Shown here piece after piece: positions 45,499 to 58,620 of a DNA stretch of 64,000 nucleotides (its first letter is position 1; each line of letters opens with the position of its first letter). Under the pieces are notes generated by a model, which saw only the letters and a list, made by a program, of their open reading frames with translations, did not search any database and had not been told where the DNA came from. The stretch spans positions 68,860,033 through 68,924,032 of the forward strand of contig OX485804.1 of the NCBI GenBank assembly GCA_950295325.1, given 5' to 3'. The position numbers and the translations under genes were made by a program. The DNA comes from Polytrichum commune (Eukaryota > Streptophyta > Polytrichopsida > Polytrichales > Polytrichaceae).

Positions 45499-46041
45499 AT
45501 GGAGGGAATAAGGAAATGCGATTTCCGAACCACCGGTTTATTTTCAAGAATTTCCTTCCAGATTCAAATTGTTTTCGCCCTCTCGTTTTGGATCTCACAC
45601 GTATTGTCTGATGTACCCGTAGGCAACAACTTTCCTACTCCCCTTGCTCAGACTAATGTTCCGGCTCCCGCTCCTCTCATTGATACTTCTCCTCCTGCGC
45701 AATATATTAATCCTCCAGAAACTGCACTGGCTCCACCGCCGGCTGAAAATATAACAGCCAATCCACCTGCACTGCCTCCACCTCCGATAGCTATTCCACA
45801 TGAATCGTCTCCTCCACTATCGGAGACATTGACACCACCATCCCCAAGCTTGGTGCAAGAAGCGGCGACAAATAATACGTGGAACGACTCCGAGAAAGCA
45901 GGAGTTATAATCGCGTCCATTGGAGGTTTGTTGCAAGTGTTTGTGGTGGCGTATCTCCTTGTGAAGCGCCACCAGATGTTAGCAATGGTGCGAGAGTACG
46001 ACACTCCTGAACATTGTTACAAGGAGATCCAGCCTGCATGA
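45499..46041 (+). CDS. Proline-rich single-pass membrane protein, 180 aa
   Basis: I do not recognise a named family. ATG 45499 in GCTGCCATGG has excellent plant start context; the frame is open upstream but lacks an ATG. A hydrophobic N-terminal segment (FQIQIVFALSFWISHVL, about residues 20-36) should act as signal peptide, followed by a proline-rich ectodomain (AP, PP and SP runs, about 40-120) resembling arabinogalactan/extensin-type glycosylation targets. N-glycosylation sites are ENIT, NNTW and WNDS. A clear transmembrane helix (AGVIIASIGGLLQVFVVAYL, 134-153) comes next, then a short basic-start tail ending HCYKEIQPA. It is probably a plasma-membrane/cell-wall interface protein. Confidence -1.
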   Translation: MEGIRKCDFRTTGLFSRISFQIQIVFALSFWISHVLSDVPVGNNFPTPLAQTNVPAPAPLIDTSPPAQYINPPETALAPPPAENITANPPALPPPPIAIPHESSPPLSETLTPPSPSLVQEAATNNTWNDSEKAGVIIASIGGLLQVFVVAYLLVKRHQMLAMVREYDTPEHCYKEIQPA

Positions 46042-47600
46042 TTATTCATCGTCACCGTTGCTTCAACTTCTCACAGCATCATCATATGTTGTTGTTTGGA
46101 TAGATATTCTTAGCGCCGGACAGGTTTGTGTCCAGCTGCAAGAAATTAAGAGAACCGATGGATCTCATGCGCATCATCCAGGTAAATATGCCCATTTGTA
46201 TATGCCATGTTGCAACTGCAAGTCTGGTCCGAGATGAATATCTATGTTGGATGTCAATTGGCATGGTGATTGCTCTGGAAGTTCGTCGCTTATTTTCCCC
46301 CCTTGTTCACCTGTTGATAAATCCTTATAATGACCAAAAGGTCTTTGGATCCAAAACTCATTGACGAATGTTCTATTTTCTCTTGATGTAGATATGCAAA
46401 TGATCACTATCACTAGTTTGAATTACGAGTTACATTCTAGTGTTCCGTGTGCTGTAAAGAGGTCAGTCTCGCCTTTGTTGAAATGATTCTTGAATCAGAT
46501 TCTTAGTCCTCAATTTTGCTTACGACTGTCGCTCTCTGGTCATGGAAATCCTACCTTTACATATTGAAGGACCAATCATTAACCTTTAAAAATCTCCTGC
46601 GATGAGAATTTCTCAAGTATCTCAGATCCATGGTTTTTGGAGGTTTCAAGATGACATACATGCAAGCACATATTTAAAATAGATTACGTACCCTTTATAA
46701 TTACCAGATTCTAAGCTCTCAACCTCGAGCTCAAAATTTGTTATGTCCTCCCCATTAAGCCATTCTTGGTGATTGCTCTACTCGACAAACTTTTGATTAC
46801 GAATCACGTGCAGTTTAAGATGCCTGTACATATCTAACCATTTTTCCTAATTGATGTCCTGCAGAAAGGGCGTTGGGCTTGTCAACAAGGACAGTTCCAC
46901 ACAATCCTCAGGATCATGTCTGGGCTATTATACAATCCTTTATTTGATACAGTCGTTGCAATCGTATTCTGGATTCAAATATACCTCACCAAGAAAGATT
47001 CTTGTCTGTTCCCAATCAAGGCCACAAGTCAAGTGAGGAGATGTGCATGAGAAATTAGTGTAATGTGTTTTGTCAATGCATTTCGAGGGATGTGGCACCT
47101 GAAGAAAGGCAGTCGCATAGATCTTCTGGCAATGTAGGATTTCTTCTGAGCATCATTGTAGGAATTTTCTTGGCATAAATTGTATAACCCCGAAAAAGTT
47201 TGGTGATAAGAATTACCCGCCAGACATGCTAAAGCTATTTTGGGTATGTGGTTACCGGCATCTCAGAAATGAGGAGATGTGGATGTGGGCACGATGTGTG
47301 ATGTGTTTTAAAGCCACTGCTGTGCCAAAAGAAGAATTCTATTTATCTTGTCCCTGTTTCCCGTACACTCGTTGATTGAAGTAACAAGATTGAGCATGAC
47401 CATGTAGCACTTCTGAGACTCCAATATGAGTATGGCTTGAACGTGAAACCTAGCCTTTATTATTATCCGATATGGAGGTATTGAGGTTGGAGTTGAGGTC
47501 GGGGCGGCTTTGAGATCTCATCTCAATTATCCAGAACAAAACTTAGAGAATAGTATTTTTAGTCGATTGGGCACCAAAATTATTTTTGAAACTTCAAATG
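46042..47600 (+). other. 3' region of the proline-rich gene and intergenic DNA
   Basis: CATCCAG|GTAAATATG near 46181 and CTGCAG|AAAGGG near 46862 could bound a 3' UTR intron. No second coding region is seen. Confidence -1.
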
Positions 47601-47603
47601 AGT

Positions 47604-49330
47604 CTACTCAAGGGTTTGAGGTGAATTGGCATTAAATATTTTCGGAGTTTGGGGAGTCCCAAAATGTGAAGAAGTTCTATTTCGTGCATATGCTAACATG
47701 GGAACATGCTTTTGGAAACGTAGAAATGCTTTAAGGGGAATATGGAAATGTGCACACGAGGAATGTGTGAACTGCTGGACGTCCACTAGTTGCACGGCCA
47801 TGGCCTCCCCGTAAATGTCCTCAACCACTTTCCATCCACACTCTTGTGCAAAATGGTAACGATGGTTATCTGTGGCAAATCCAATTTGCTTTGGTGGAAT
47901 AATAATTTTTAGGGGCTCAACATCTTCATGTTTTGGTAAAGGCGAAGTTGTAATTGATTAGTTGCCGTCATGAATGGGCTATTTCAAGTCACGGTTCCAC
48001 TTGAAGGTGGGATTTCAGTCCCACACATTCCATTTTTTAATAGGTCTCTAGTAGTTGAAGTGGGAATGAACCATTGCACAAGAATTTGACGGGGATGTTC
48101 CCCAATGACCGGCAAATTAGGTGGACACAAAGTACGGCACACCCAAATGGGTCAAGCTATATCTTATTAGTGGGACATAGTATGAGGAAATGCTCTTAAT
48201 GTGCATTATCGACAAAGCGGAAAAATAAGTGTGAGAGGAAGGTTTGAAGGCCCAACATATTCATCATATGGTTGATGCCACTCACGAAGTATGCAAATAT
48301 TCAAGAAATGATGTTTGTTTGCATCGATTCTACTACGTGGCCATAATTCCTCTTTCAACTTTAATCCCATAGTGTATACATATGTAAGGGGTGCATCTAA
48401 TGCCTCCTTCACCCCAATCCAATACTCCAAAGATGCCCATTTGAACCCATATACACTATGGTCATAATGTGGTCACATATCTATTGCCAATAGTCAATAA
48501 ACCCTTGCAAACCTACGATAACATCTTCTAGTTTAGCCATATCTCGAGTCTTCACATGAAAGGGGTCCCGAATGGGAAGACACAACCCATCCTTTATATT
48601 AGATTCTCATATTAGTATATGTTATTTGGCAATCACTCATCATGCGTACTAAGGACTTTGTAATACATAGCAAACCAACCATCGTCTCGGACATAGAATT
48701 TAGGTTGTTGGGCCTTTGTATGTCCAATAAGTTTATCATGACCAACGAAAATGTAGTCATTAACAAAGACCCTCAAATGGGAAAGTTTTTCTATCATATG
48801 TGGGATGAAGGGAACCTTCTCAATGTCCATGAAGAATTTTATTAGAGGGGGATAGTAGAATAATCATGTTCACACAAATCTATATTCCATCTTCCAAATG
48901 ATGTGTTGATGTCCTCATGGGTATGACCAACCAAAAAGTAAGACACCTGGACTTCTATGAATATCTCTTTTGCCATGAGCATGGATCAAAATGCCTTCAT
49001 GTACTTACATTTATTGTTCTTCTAGTAATTATCAAATTAAACATGCAAAATGGATGGAAGTGGAATCGCCGGATTAGATTGTATAGGCAGAGCTCGTAAT
49101 CCTTGTAAACATATTTTATTCTCATGAAGAACAACATGATAAAGAGGCGAGCATCCAACACCGTAAAAAAGTTGAGAAATCTCTTTTAAATCGTGGAGAA
49201 GTCTTGCAAATGAGTTCACAATGTGGTTGCAATCTTCATGATACAAATCCAATACAAACTGAGCATATTTTTTGTCGCCATATCCATGAGCCATCATCCA
49301 TGTTACAAAAAGTGGTAGATTTGTCAACAT
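47604..49330 (-). pseudogene. Unidentified degenerate coding remnant
   Basis: Minus-strand frames at 49330-49037, 48830-48633, 48430-48206 and 47828-47604 are separated by stops but look protein-like (for example HGYGDKKYAQFVLDLYHED and LFYGVGCSPLYHVVLHENK). I cannot assign a family. It may be an old transposon protein. Low confidence that it is one gene. Confidence -1.
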
Positions 49331-50925
49331 AGTTGTAATACTCGATATTAGATTGTGAGACTATATAGCTAAAGTTGTAACAGGGACATGTTGCTGCACG
49401 GGAATTTTTTTTGGAAAAATGTAGTCTTCTTGTATATCACGCAACAAGGCAACGCCATCAAGCAACAAATAAGCACTTCGTTAATATTTTGTTTTTGTAA
49501 GTGGAATGCAAGCACACATGCTTGGGAAAGTGGTGTGTGCTATTGAACATATAGGGCTCATCATCCCCCAACTAGAGTGTGTCCAATGACATATACATGA
49601 CTTGTGCCTCATGGAGATGATTATGTGGGAAGCCACCGAGGAAATTTAACCTCATTTGGAATACATACTCCATCTTGACATAAGATATGATGGTTGCCCT
49701 CAATAACTTATCAATAAATTATCAATGCAAATTTAAGATACTTGTATCAAATACATGTAGAATGATAACATATTAACTAGAAAACCTAGAAGTTTAGTTT
49801 ATACTTTAGAGTGTCACAAGATTATTCATTAGTAGAATGTAGCATAGACCTAGAGTTCAATTCAATTGCGTTGTGGGGCATTACCCATTCGGTGTATGAC
49901 AATATGTTTTCCTTCAAAGTTCTTTGTAAACAAAGTTATTTGTACAAAACCCTTGTAATTCAAAGCATACATGCATGGCATGGGCTATTGTTCCCCATGA
50001 GTTTGCCATGAATTCCCCATGAGCTTCAAAATAGTCTCAAGTTTGTCTTCAAGTCCCGAAATGTTTCATATAGTGTCAAGTGTTTATGTTGGATTTATGA
50101 GAGGGACGCTCGTATGCGATAATTCCTCCGGCTGGGGAATTGTGACGTCTATGTAAACTCATCCATTAGCAAGGTGCAAACATGACACATTACATTAGAA
50201 TCCAATAATAACTATATCAAGATCATTGGACTCCATAATGACAGATCAAAGACCATGAATTAGTCTAGTGATCTCCAATCATAATGAACCAACCCTCAAC
50301 CTTACAAGGAACTTGTTTTTACTAGAGCCCTTCACCCACGATGGATGAGTTTCCGTCGACACCACGAACCCCAAGCCATTCCATCCATCCGCTCTTTAAG
50401 AGCTTTAAAGTCTACTAGAACATTACCTTGTTACCCAAGACAACCCAGGGAATAAAAACTCGATGTTATGATGTGGCCGTGCCTTCTGATTGGCCAAAAG
50501 GCTTAGCAGACTGCCTAATCCCAGCAGAACCCGCCACGTCATTTGCCGGCGTCCCCAACAGGCATGTCCTTTCCATGCACCTTCCCTACGCACGTGGAAG
50601 GAGGGGAACTCGGGAACATAGAGAACTTGTTCTCGAAGGTTCCGACCCTGGGAACGCGATGTAATCTTCTTCTGGGTACCACACTATTACTCTTCCTCGT
50701 CTTGTTCGTGATTTGCTTTGCCGACGTGCTTGAAAGCGAGGGAGTCGCCATAGCGCAAACATCTTGTCGCACCGCTTACTGAATTTTCTTTGTAGCATTT
50801 AGAGGCGACGAGGGAGGAGGTCTGTCTTGCTTTTCAACGTTAGCGATCAATTTTTGGTGCATTCTCCATTGAGATTGGGGGTTTTGGAGCACTCTAGGGT
50901 TTGGTGGTTTTTGAACCCTTGAGCG
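49331..50925. other. Intergenic DNA and upstream region of BI-1
   Basis: No gene to about 50400. From about 50430 GC rises and both strands hold overlapping ORFs without motifs (50428-50798). This is most likely the BI-1 promoter and leader. A CCAAT-like CTGATTGGCC is near 50488. I see no convincing TATA box. Confidence -1.
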
Positions 50926-53809
50926 ATGGAGTTCGTAAACTCGTTTTTCGAGAGCCGCGGGAGCAACTGGAATTATGCATCGTTGAAGAACTTCCACAAG
51001 ATTTCGACTCCCGTGCAGCATCATCTCCAGAAGGTATCCGCTCGTTGAACCCTGAATCACTTGCACAGCTCGTGTTTCTTTATCCTGCTTGCATTAGGAT
51101 GAAGCATTTGGTTTACGGTCATGCAAATCGAGGCTGATGTAGCATGGCTTAACCTTATCCGACTTGTATGAGGAACCGGGCTAGTGTTTATTTGATTTCA
51201 AACGTGTCGGGGTTTACGATGTCCGATGTCTTGAGTTTGTCATGGATGTGATTTTGTTGAACTGGGTGTGGTGGAATCCCTACCTATGGGGTTCTTGGGG
51301 TGTTTTCCTTGTTATTTGGTCTGTGGTTGGTTAAAGCTGGTTGAGTTGAAATTGGCATAGTGAAGTTGCTGTTAGAGGCATTGCTCTAATAATCTCAGGG
51401 TTTGAAATTCTCTCGAAGAACTTCTGACCTCCTCTTTTTGGGCCTAGTTACACTTGGTCGGCTTCTTTTGATTTTGAACATGATTCGATGGGGATACGTT
51501 GTTTGAATTTTGTCGGTAGAGTATGATCAACGCTCATTTGACTCTGAACCGCCCTTGTTACAGGTATATACAACATTGGCTGCCGCTGTTCTTTTGTCAG
51601 CAGTGGGCGTTTATGTTCATACACTATTGCACATCGGAGGGATCATCACTTCTATTGGTTTCATTGGGGCCAGCACATGGCTTGCAGCGACACCTTCATA
51701 TTCGACAAATGAGGTATGCATTTGTGATTCTTCAGGTTACCTTATTAGTGAATTTTTTGCAGTCCTCAGTTTTGATACACTTCTTTTCTAGTGTGTGCCT
51801 TTTGAGTCTACATCCGAGTCACTTGATGTTTATGGAAATGGAAATCTACACTAAATATGATATTTAGTGTCACCAATTCTAAATGTCTTGCTCAATACTA
51901 ATTGTAAACCGTGGTGTAGTGTCACCAACACTAAATGTTAACCCAACATTATTTGTCATTCCTTGTAATTTTTTTTGGGATTATAGATTTAGAATTTTGC
52001 AATTACTGTCACTTACCAAACAATTTTTCATCCAAATTTTTAATCATCCATGACAATATTTCATCACGAGTTGCTGACTAGAGAAGGTAAGGTTTTGGGC
52101 AATGGCTGAACTCATCCATCATCCATGATAATATTTGTTTACTTGTTCATAAGAAGTGTCATCCAAAAAGTTACCATAGTGACATAAAATACCATATGAC
52201 ACTAATTTCATATTTAGTGCAGTTGCTGGTGTGGAATTGTTCTGATTCTCATTACAAACTTTGCTCACTTTCAAAAGAAATGGGTCCCTCATTTGAAATG
52301 GAGGGAAGGTGTTACAATTTATGTGCCAGATGCATCAAATTTTTTGGTCATCTAAGTGTTCTGGTTTTTGTGCGCAGATGCAGCGGCTTTGGCTATTGGC
52401 TGCTGCTGCCTTTTGTCAGGGAGCATCTCTAGGGACGCTTGTGGAACAGGTCCTCAGTTTCAACCCAAGGTAGGAATTGTGAAGTACCATGTGTCTGGCG
52501 ATGAGCTTGTTTAATCTTCAGACCTGAATCTTCAAACTTCTACATCTGATTATCTTCCTAAATTGTGCACTTGGATACATCATCCTGTCCCCATGATGTT
52601 GCAGAATAATCATTGCCAAGTTGTGTAATCATGTTTTTGTCTTAGGGTGGACAATGTTTACCTTTGTAATTTTCAAGCGTCAAACCGCTCCTGTCCTTCA
52701 CCAAGGAAATAGTGAAAATAGTGAAGTGACAAGACCTTCCATGATGTAGTTAATGAATGTCATTGTGCAAGCGACAAAATCAAATTCCAATGACCTTATC
52801 ACATTTTTCTGTTTATTTAGACAGGTGGATGATATATATGGTCATAATTGTTGGAACCAAACTAGATAAGATTCTTGACCAATATATCTGACTCTCTTGA
52901 CATGATGGTTCATGCAGTATTGTGATGATCGCATTCCTGGGATCCACAGCAATTTTTGCATGCTTCACTGGAGCTGCCCTGTTAGCAAAGCGCCGGGAAT
53001 ACCTTTTCCTAGGAGGCATCCTGTCTTCAGTCATGAGCACAATGCTCCTAATGAATTTTGGATCCTTGTTTTTTGGACGGGGTGCATTCATGTTCAATGT
53101 TGAGGTACTTTGAAGCATATCTCCTGAGTGAATTTTACAATCTGATTCACCAATTCTGGATTGACAACATAGGACTAACTTAGCAACATGTGAGCACAAT
53201 GCTACTACGTTGCATGGGTTTTTGATTAATGGAGTGTTAATCAAATGACTATTAACAAGTCATGTTGCACTATGCTCAAACACAATATTCTAAGGGAAGT
53301 GACTGACGAGCTGGACCATCTTCCAAGATGCAAAGAGGTGTGTGAGGCATCTTATAGCATGATATGTGTCGCTGATATGTTTCTGTGGATTTTGTGGGGG
53401 CTGGGTGCAGCTTTACCTTGGATTGGCTGTGTTTGTTGGCTATGTCATATTTGACACCCAAATGATTATTGAGAGGGCTTCTTTGGGAGATTTTGATTAT
53501 GTCAAACATGCGCTGGACCTCTTCATTGATTTTGTTGCAATTTTTGTGCGAATCCTTGTCATTCTGGTGAGCTGACCTTCACTCTTTCAAGGATGTCTTT
53601 TCCTCTTCTCTTTATTGTTTATTTACATATTTTATTTTATTTTAAAAATTGTTGCTTCTCTTATGTGTACATACACATATCTTGTTTCCATGTTTATTTA
53701 TTTCATTTCTTTTTTTACTTGTGCTGACTCTATCGTATTTTGCTTTCAGACAAAGAACTCGAGTGAAAGGGAGCGCAAGGACCGAGAACGTCGCAAGCGC
53801 CGTGAATGA
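50926..53809 (+). CDS. BI-1: Bax inhibitor-1 (BI-1), 250 aa, six exons
   Basis: Exons 50926-51033, 51564-51713, 52378-52469, 52918-53104, 53411-53566 and 53750-53809 (stop TGA), all GT-AG, join in frame. The product is a full-length plant BI-1, an ER membrane protein of the BI-1/TMBIM family that dampens cell death and tunes ER calcium. Sequence signs: soluble N-terminus with [11 protein letters not shown]; about seven membrane segments between residues 38 and 231; [16 protein letters not shown]; the family signature [13 protein letters not shown] followed by [19 protein letters not shown]; and a charged C-terminus ([16 protein letters not shown]), the calmodulin-binding region in studied plant BI-1. 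Intron 2 carries a MITE. The start ATG is the first one in frame. Confidence -1.
51846..52221. mobile_element. MITE in intron 2 of BI-1 (about 376 bp)
   Basis: Left CTACACTAAATATGATATTT and right, inverted, CTGCACTAAATATGAAATT, both followed inward by AGTGTCA. The interior is AT-rich without ORF and the ends resemble family E. It lies between BI-1 exons 2 and 3 and leaves both splice sites intact. Confidence -1.
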
Positions 53810-55131
53810 GATGCTGTTTGTGCAGAGGGAGTCATTTTCTTCCTTGTAGTTGAAGGACTCCTAAAACACTACATGGTGAAACTGTGTGGGTACGGAACAC
53901 ACAAGCATGTGTAATAGTGTGGTTTTATAGGTTGGAGGAGATACAGGTTGTACAGGATGTTAAAAAGACAATGTGAAGTAAAGAAGATCACACAGCAGTG
54001 TATGTTTTGAAATTCATGCCAATAATTGCATGGTCTGTTTGTCCAAAAAATGCACGTGTCAATTGCTGCCACTTTCCTGAAACATTTCTGAAACAATCTC
54101 CAAGCTTGTAAGCACAAGCTGACGCCAAACACAAATGAAATTTAATTGCAGGGATTTGAAGTATTTTGAGGGACAAGCCTCCGATGCATAATCCAATTTG
54201 TTTATCCCTTCCTCAAATATTCTCTGATGGTGACCAAGTGCTCTATTTTGTTGGAAAGGTGATACAAATCTACAACTTCATTGTAAAACTTGTTTGAAGT
54301 TTCAAATTGCAGTCAGGGAATCACACCTAGAAGGGGCACTTTTCACCAGAGGGTCAGACACAACAAATTTGAGATGACCAAGAATCTTACACTTTTGACT
54401 GGTGCAAAATATTTGTGCTATTGATCTTGTCATCTTTGTCTGGCTCCAGAAAATCTCCTGTTTCCTTCAGCCCAATTTTTTGGGTTCTAAGACATTAATG
54501 AAGTGCTTCCCTTGTAAGTTTCTGACATGTTCCTAAATGACAAGAAAATCTAAACAAATACATGCAGATTGAAACATTCATCTTTTGCTTATTGATCAAG
54601 GTACTAAATAAAATCTGCTTGAAGTTTAGAGCAGCAAAATGAATTCGTGAAATGAGCATAGATCATGTATTTGGCAATTATACTCCTTCAAACCCTCCGT
54701 TGTGAGATTTGGAGATTTCAAGGCTGAAACTCCAGGAATTTCCTCGTATCACTTGAAATGACACCAAGGAAGAACATCTTGGGCCACATGCATAAACTCT
54801 CACATATATAAATAAATACACATATATCTAGTACATGTACCTGCACAATCACAAATGTGGGACACGGTTAGAGCTCGCATTTGCCATGTATTGGACACCA
54901 TCAATCACTTTGGAGGACCGAAATAGTGTTTTTTTTGGCAAGGTTCATAGCATGCTTTTCCTACATTATAATACTCTTAAATTACTCGTTAACATAATGA
55001 TGGTTATACACATTTACATAGTACTTTAGTATGTGTTCATGTAAATCAAATATTTGGTGCACACTGCACAAGATGCAATTGTATGGTCACAAAAGTATGC
55101 CTGAATATGCCAACCTAGATTCCATTCAATA
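53810..55131. other. 3' flank of BI-1 and intergenic DNA
   Basis: The first few hundred bases should include the BI-1 3' UTR. No other gene is recognised. Confidence -1.
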
Positions 55132-55356
55132 GTAGATTAAATATGATATTTTGTGCCACTTACTATTTGGAGTTACACATCGCTATATCTTTTTACTATT
55201 GATGTGATTTTTTAGCAAGTAAAGTTGGCAATGTTTTATAGTGTCCAAACAACCAATTTGACGTTTGTTGGTATAACATGAGATATATATAGGAGATAGA
55301 TATAGTGTTCCGTAGTTTCAAATAATAAGTGACCCTAAAGATGCAACATATAGTGT
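55132..55356. mobile_element. MITE family E, diverged copy
   Basis: Shares CACTTACTATTTGGAGTTAC, GTCCAAACAACCAATTTGAC, TTTGTTGGTA and AATAATAAGTGAC with 29885-30100. The ends are worn, and a related end (CTACACTAGATATGGTAAAT) lies at 55548, so the boundaries are approximate. Confidence -1.
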
Positions 55357-55589
55357 ACTTGTATTGTAGTAAAACTAATGATAGGGCCAGTAACGTGGAC
55401 ATCAAATTTCACATTAAAAATGCAATGTTGTATGTCCACCCACTATTCGACATCCAATCTCTGGTAAGACACACCTCATCCATCCAACCTGATGCCTCAT
55501 TTGCTAAACAGTTAGGATTAATTCGTTCCGACTGGGCCCCATTTGACTACACTAGATATGGTAAATAGTGTGGGCTCTTAAAAGTACTA

Positions 55590-58038
55590 TAAACAAAATG
55601 ATGTAAAATCAAAGGTTGCAGACAAAGGTTACACACACAATTTTATGTGTGGTTGATGAATTCATAAGGTGGGTGACATCATGCTTGGCTATCAAGAAAC
55701 TCAATTGTTCCATCATTCAAGTAGGAGACATGCACCAAAAAACTTGCAACTTAATAAGTCTCTGGTGATATGTATCAAGTGAAAAAATCATCATTGTAAT
55801 CACAAAGGTTTTGTTGTGCTTTAAATAACAAGTAATTCTAGATTTAGAGCATAGTAATTCATGATATTACTTAAAGACATGAGGTGGAACCCCTTTCTTT
55901 TTACGGGGTCCCTAATAACGCGGTAAACATTGGCGCCTAACAGTGTGTGGGTTGAATTAAAAACGTGGCAAGCTTGACTGGACCTAAATTAGCATGTATA
56001 TGGCAAACAACTACCTACTCCAATGACAAGACTACCATCCTTGGCCCGCAAGAGTAGCCTGACACGTGGTTGATTTCAATACGCTACACCCAACGACATT
56101 ACGTCACATGTTTATGAGTATCCCCCCCCCCACCCCCCAAGCTACCATCCTGGCTAGAGAGCCACTCACTAGTGCTTAGCATGACTGGGCACAAATCATA
56201 ACGAGTCCCCAAGTATAAAGGGAGGTCGATCAAGTCATAAGCTGAGTAATGTTCACGGGGAGGTCACTTCATTGTCAAGTTGACACCACGTGCGGACAAA
56301 GTTTGCTACCCCTATATTACATGCCATATATAATTTCAAAATTTATGATATTTTTTCAACATATACATAACCATTGATAGTATCTTTTGTATACTTTTTT
56401 GAAAATTTTAGTCATCTTTATTTTTTTTTAGTAATTGTTTTAGTTCAATTCTGTGTCATTCTAGTTAGAAATGGTATGTTTTATGAAAAAAACAAATCAT
56501 CAAATATAGTTACCACTTTTAACCATGTCATAGGTATTGTGTATATCTACTCATGAAAAAAATTTGATAAAATTTTGACTCATTTTGGTGGTGCAACTTA
56601 CCAAAAGAAGATTTTTTTTGGTCGCACGTGGTGTTCAACTTGACAATGGAGTGATCTACCCGTGGTAATGTTATGTTAATCACATCATATTTTCTTTCCC
56701 ATGCTTAATTACCTCGGAGTGAGAACTGAAAATAAGCTACATATAGGTAATCCTTGGCTTGTTTGTGGGCTACATAAACCCACTGTGCTTGACAACAAAT
56801 CTACATGTGTGGTGTGAAGATGATGTCAAGTTGGCAAAGGAGATGTAACATCGATAGGACAACTTTTGTCATATTGTCTGCAAAGAATATTTGCTAAGCA
56901 AGCTCTTGCAGATGTTTCGTGGAAACCATTGCAATCAACCCAAACGACAAACCCCATGTCACTAAAGAGAACATGCTCGTTCTCTAAAGTTGCACTCGTT
57001 AAATTTATTTATTTCCGTGTATCGCAGAGGGTGGCTAACGACACATGGTATAAGTTTTTGGACTTTGCTCAAAGCATACAGTGGAAAAGAGAGGAAGGTT
57101 TGATGTCCACTTTTTATAGCATTCTTAAGTGGTGTGGTGGGTGCTCCTCTCCAAATTAACATATGGCTAAGAGAGATTATCTTCTGGCAGGCTCCTTCAG
57201 TTGATTCTTAAAATGTGAAGAAATCAATTTTTATCTCCAATTTAGATTTCTTAATTCAACTGCTGAGAGGGTCTTAATGTCACAATAGCACAACATAGTG
57301 AATCAAACTTGGATGAATTTTACAGCATCCACAAGTCTCAACTATCAAACTAAAAGCTTGATGTTGTAAGTTAAAAGTTGTTGATGGTGCTAAAATTAAC
57401 ACCCTATCCAAAACCAAGACACAAAAATCTTGCACAATAATACATGTAGATTTTGTGAATGTCCACCACATTGACCAAGAAAACTTTCAAACCTTCTATA
57501 TTTTGCATACGGAAATCAACGAAGGCATGTTTTGGTGCTTTGGACTCACTTTCAATTGCTAACAAGAAGCATCTAGAACTTGACAATTTGCAACCAAAAA
57601 CCTTTGGTTGACAACCAAAATGATTAATTTATGAATCTTCTTGCCATGAGTTACAATGGACAAGCCGCAACAAATGGTTGTATTGGACAAGTTTTTCTTC
57701 TAGTGAGTCACATGCAATGACATCAAAACAAAATTGTGTAACAAGTGAATTACATCATCGCAAAAAGCACCGCCGTACAAGATGCACCAATTAGCAACAC
57801 ATGATCCTTGTACAAGAATTGTGCTCCCTCCCACAAGAGCCTTCTAGCAGATAAGGTGTTGTTGGATGATGACCGCTCCACATGACCTAATTAACTTACC
57901 TACATTCTAAGGAGCCCACCTCTAAAAGAAAGAAACGTACCCTTACCGTGAAGCTTGGTAACACATGTTCATGGCAAGGAAGAACATGCTCCTGTTCAAG
58001 TCGGTGTCAATGACACACCGATGTGAATTTTTATGTTC
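55590..58038. other. Intergenic DNA
   Basis: AT-rich with a C-run near 56123. ORFs at 56866-57159 and on its opposite strand have no motif. Nothing is supported as a gene. Confidence -1.
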
Positions 58039-58041
58039 TTA

Positions 58042-58617
58042 GGGGTTGTTTACACCATGGACCATGAAATCGTCCCAAGACCTGGTAAAATCTGTGATTG
58101 GCTATTGAACTCGTCCCGGAACCACTTCGGCTTACACCAAGGGGAAAAATTGTCAAAGTGACCATGGAGTTCAAGGTCCCCAAAAGACATATTTTAAGGC
58201 CTACATTATCCACTGACATGGTCCAATGGTGGGAGAGGCAAAAGAGGTGCTTTAGTAGAAAGAAACCAAGGACCCACGGCAGAGAAATGTTGTTATAATA
58301 AATTTTACATGGAATTTTTCGGGGGGAAGAGAAGACGAAGAAAAGAGAAGACAAGAGAATGGTAAAACTTGATTTCTAATTTATATTTCTTTTTCCAAAA
58401 CTACCCTATCTGAGCTCTTTTTTTAAAAAAAAAAACAGCACATTCACTTTTTTTTAGTACATGGTTATTCCTCTCGGTTCACAATCGGTTTACACTTAGT
58501 GAGGGGCCCATAAACTTTAGAAATTACTTCCTTAAGAAATCAGATCATGAAAGTTGGGCCATCAAATCGGACCATGGAAAAAGACAATCTTCCATCGTCC
58601 ATGATATAAACCGGCCC
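58042..58617. mobile_element. Non-autonomous Harbinger-type element, 576 bp
   Basis: Left GGGGTTGTTTACACCATGGA and right, inverted, GGGCCGGTTTATATCATGGA, with TTA at 58039-58041 and 58618-58620. The terminal GGGCCGGTTTA is the same as in the element at 42779. It has no coding capacity. Confidence -1.
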
Positions 58618-58620
58618 TTA

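Noticed and set aside
50543-50798. Overlapping ORFs of about 70-80 codons just upstream of BI-1
   Set aside because: Open on both strands through composition. One has a hydrophobic run but no signal of conservation, and the position suits the promoter or leader.
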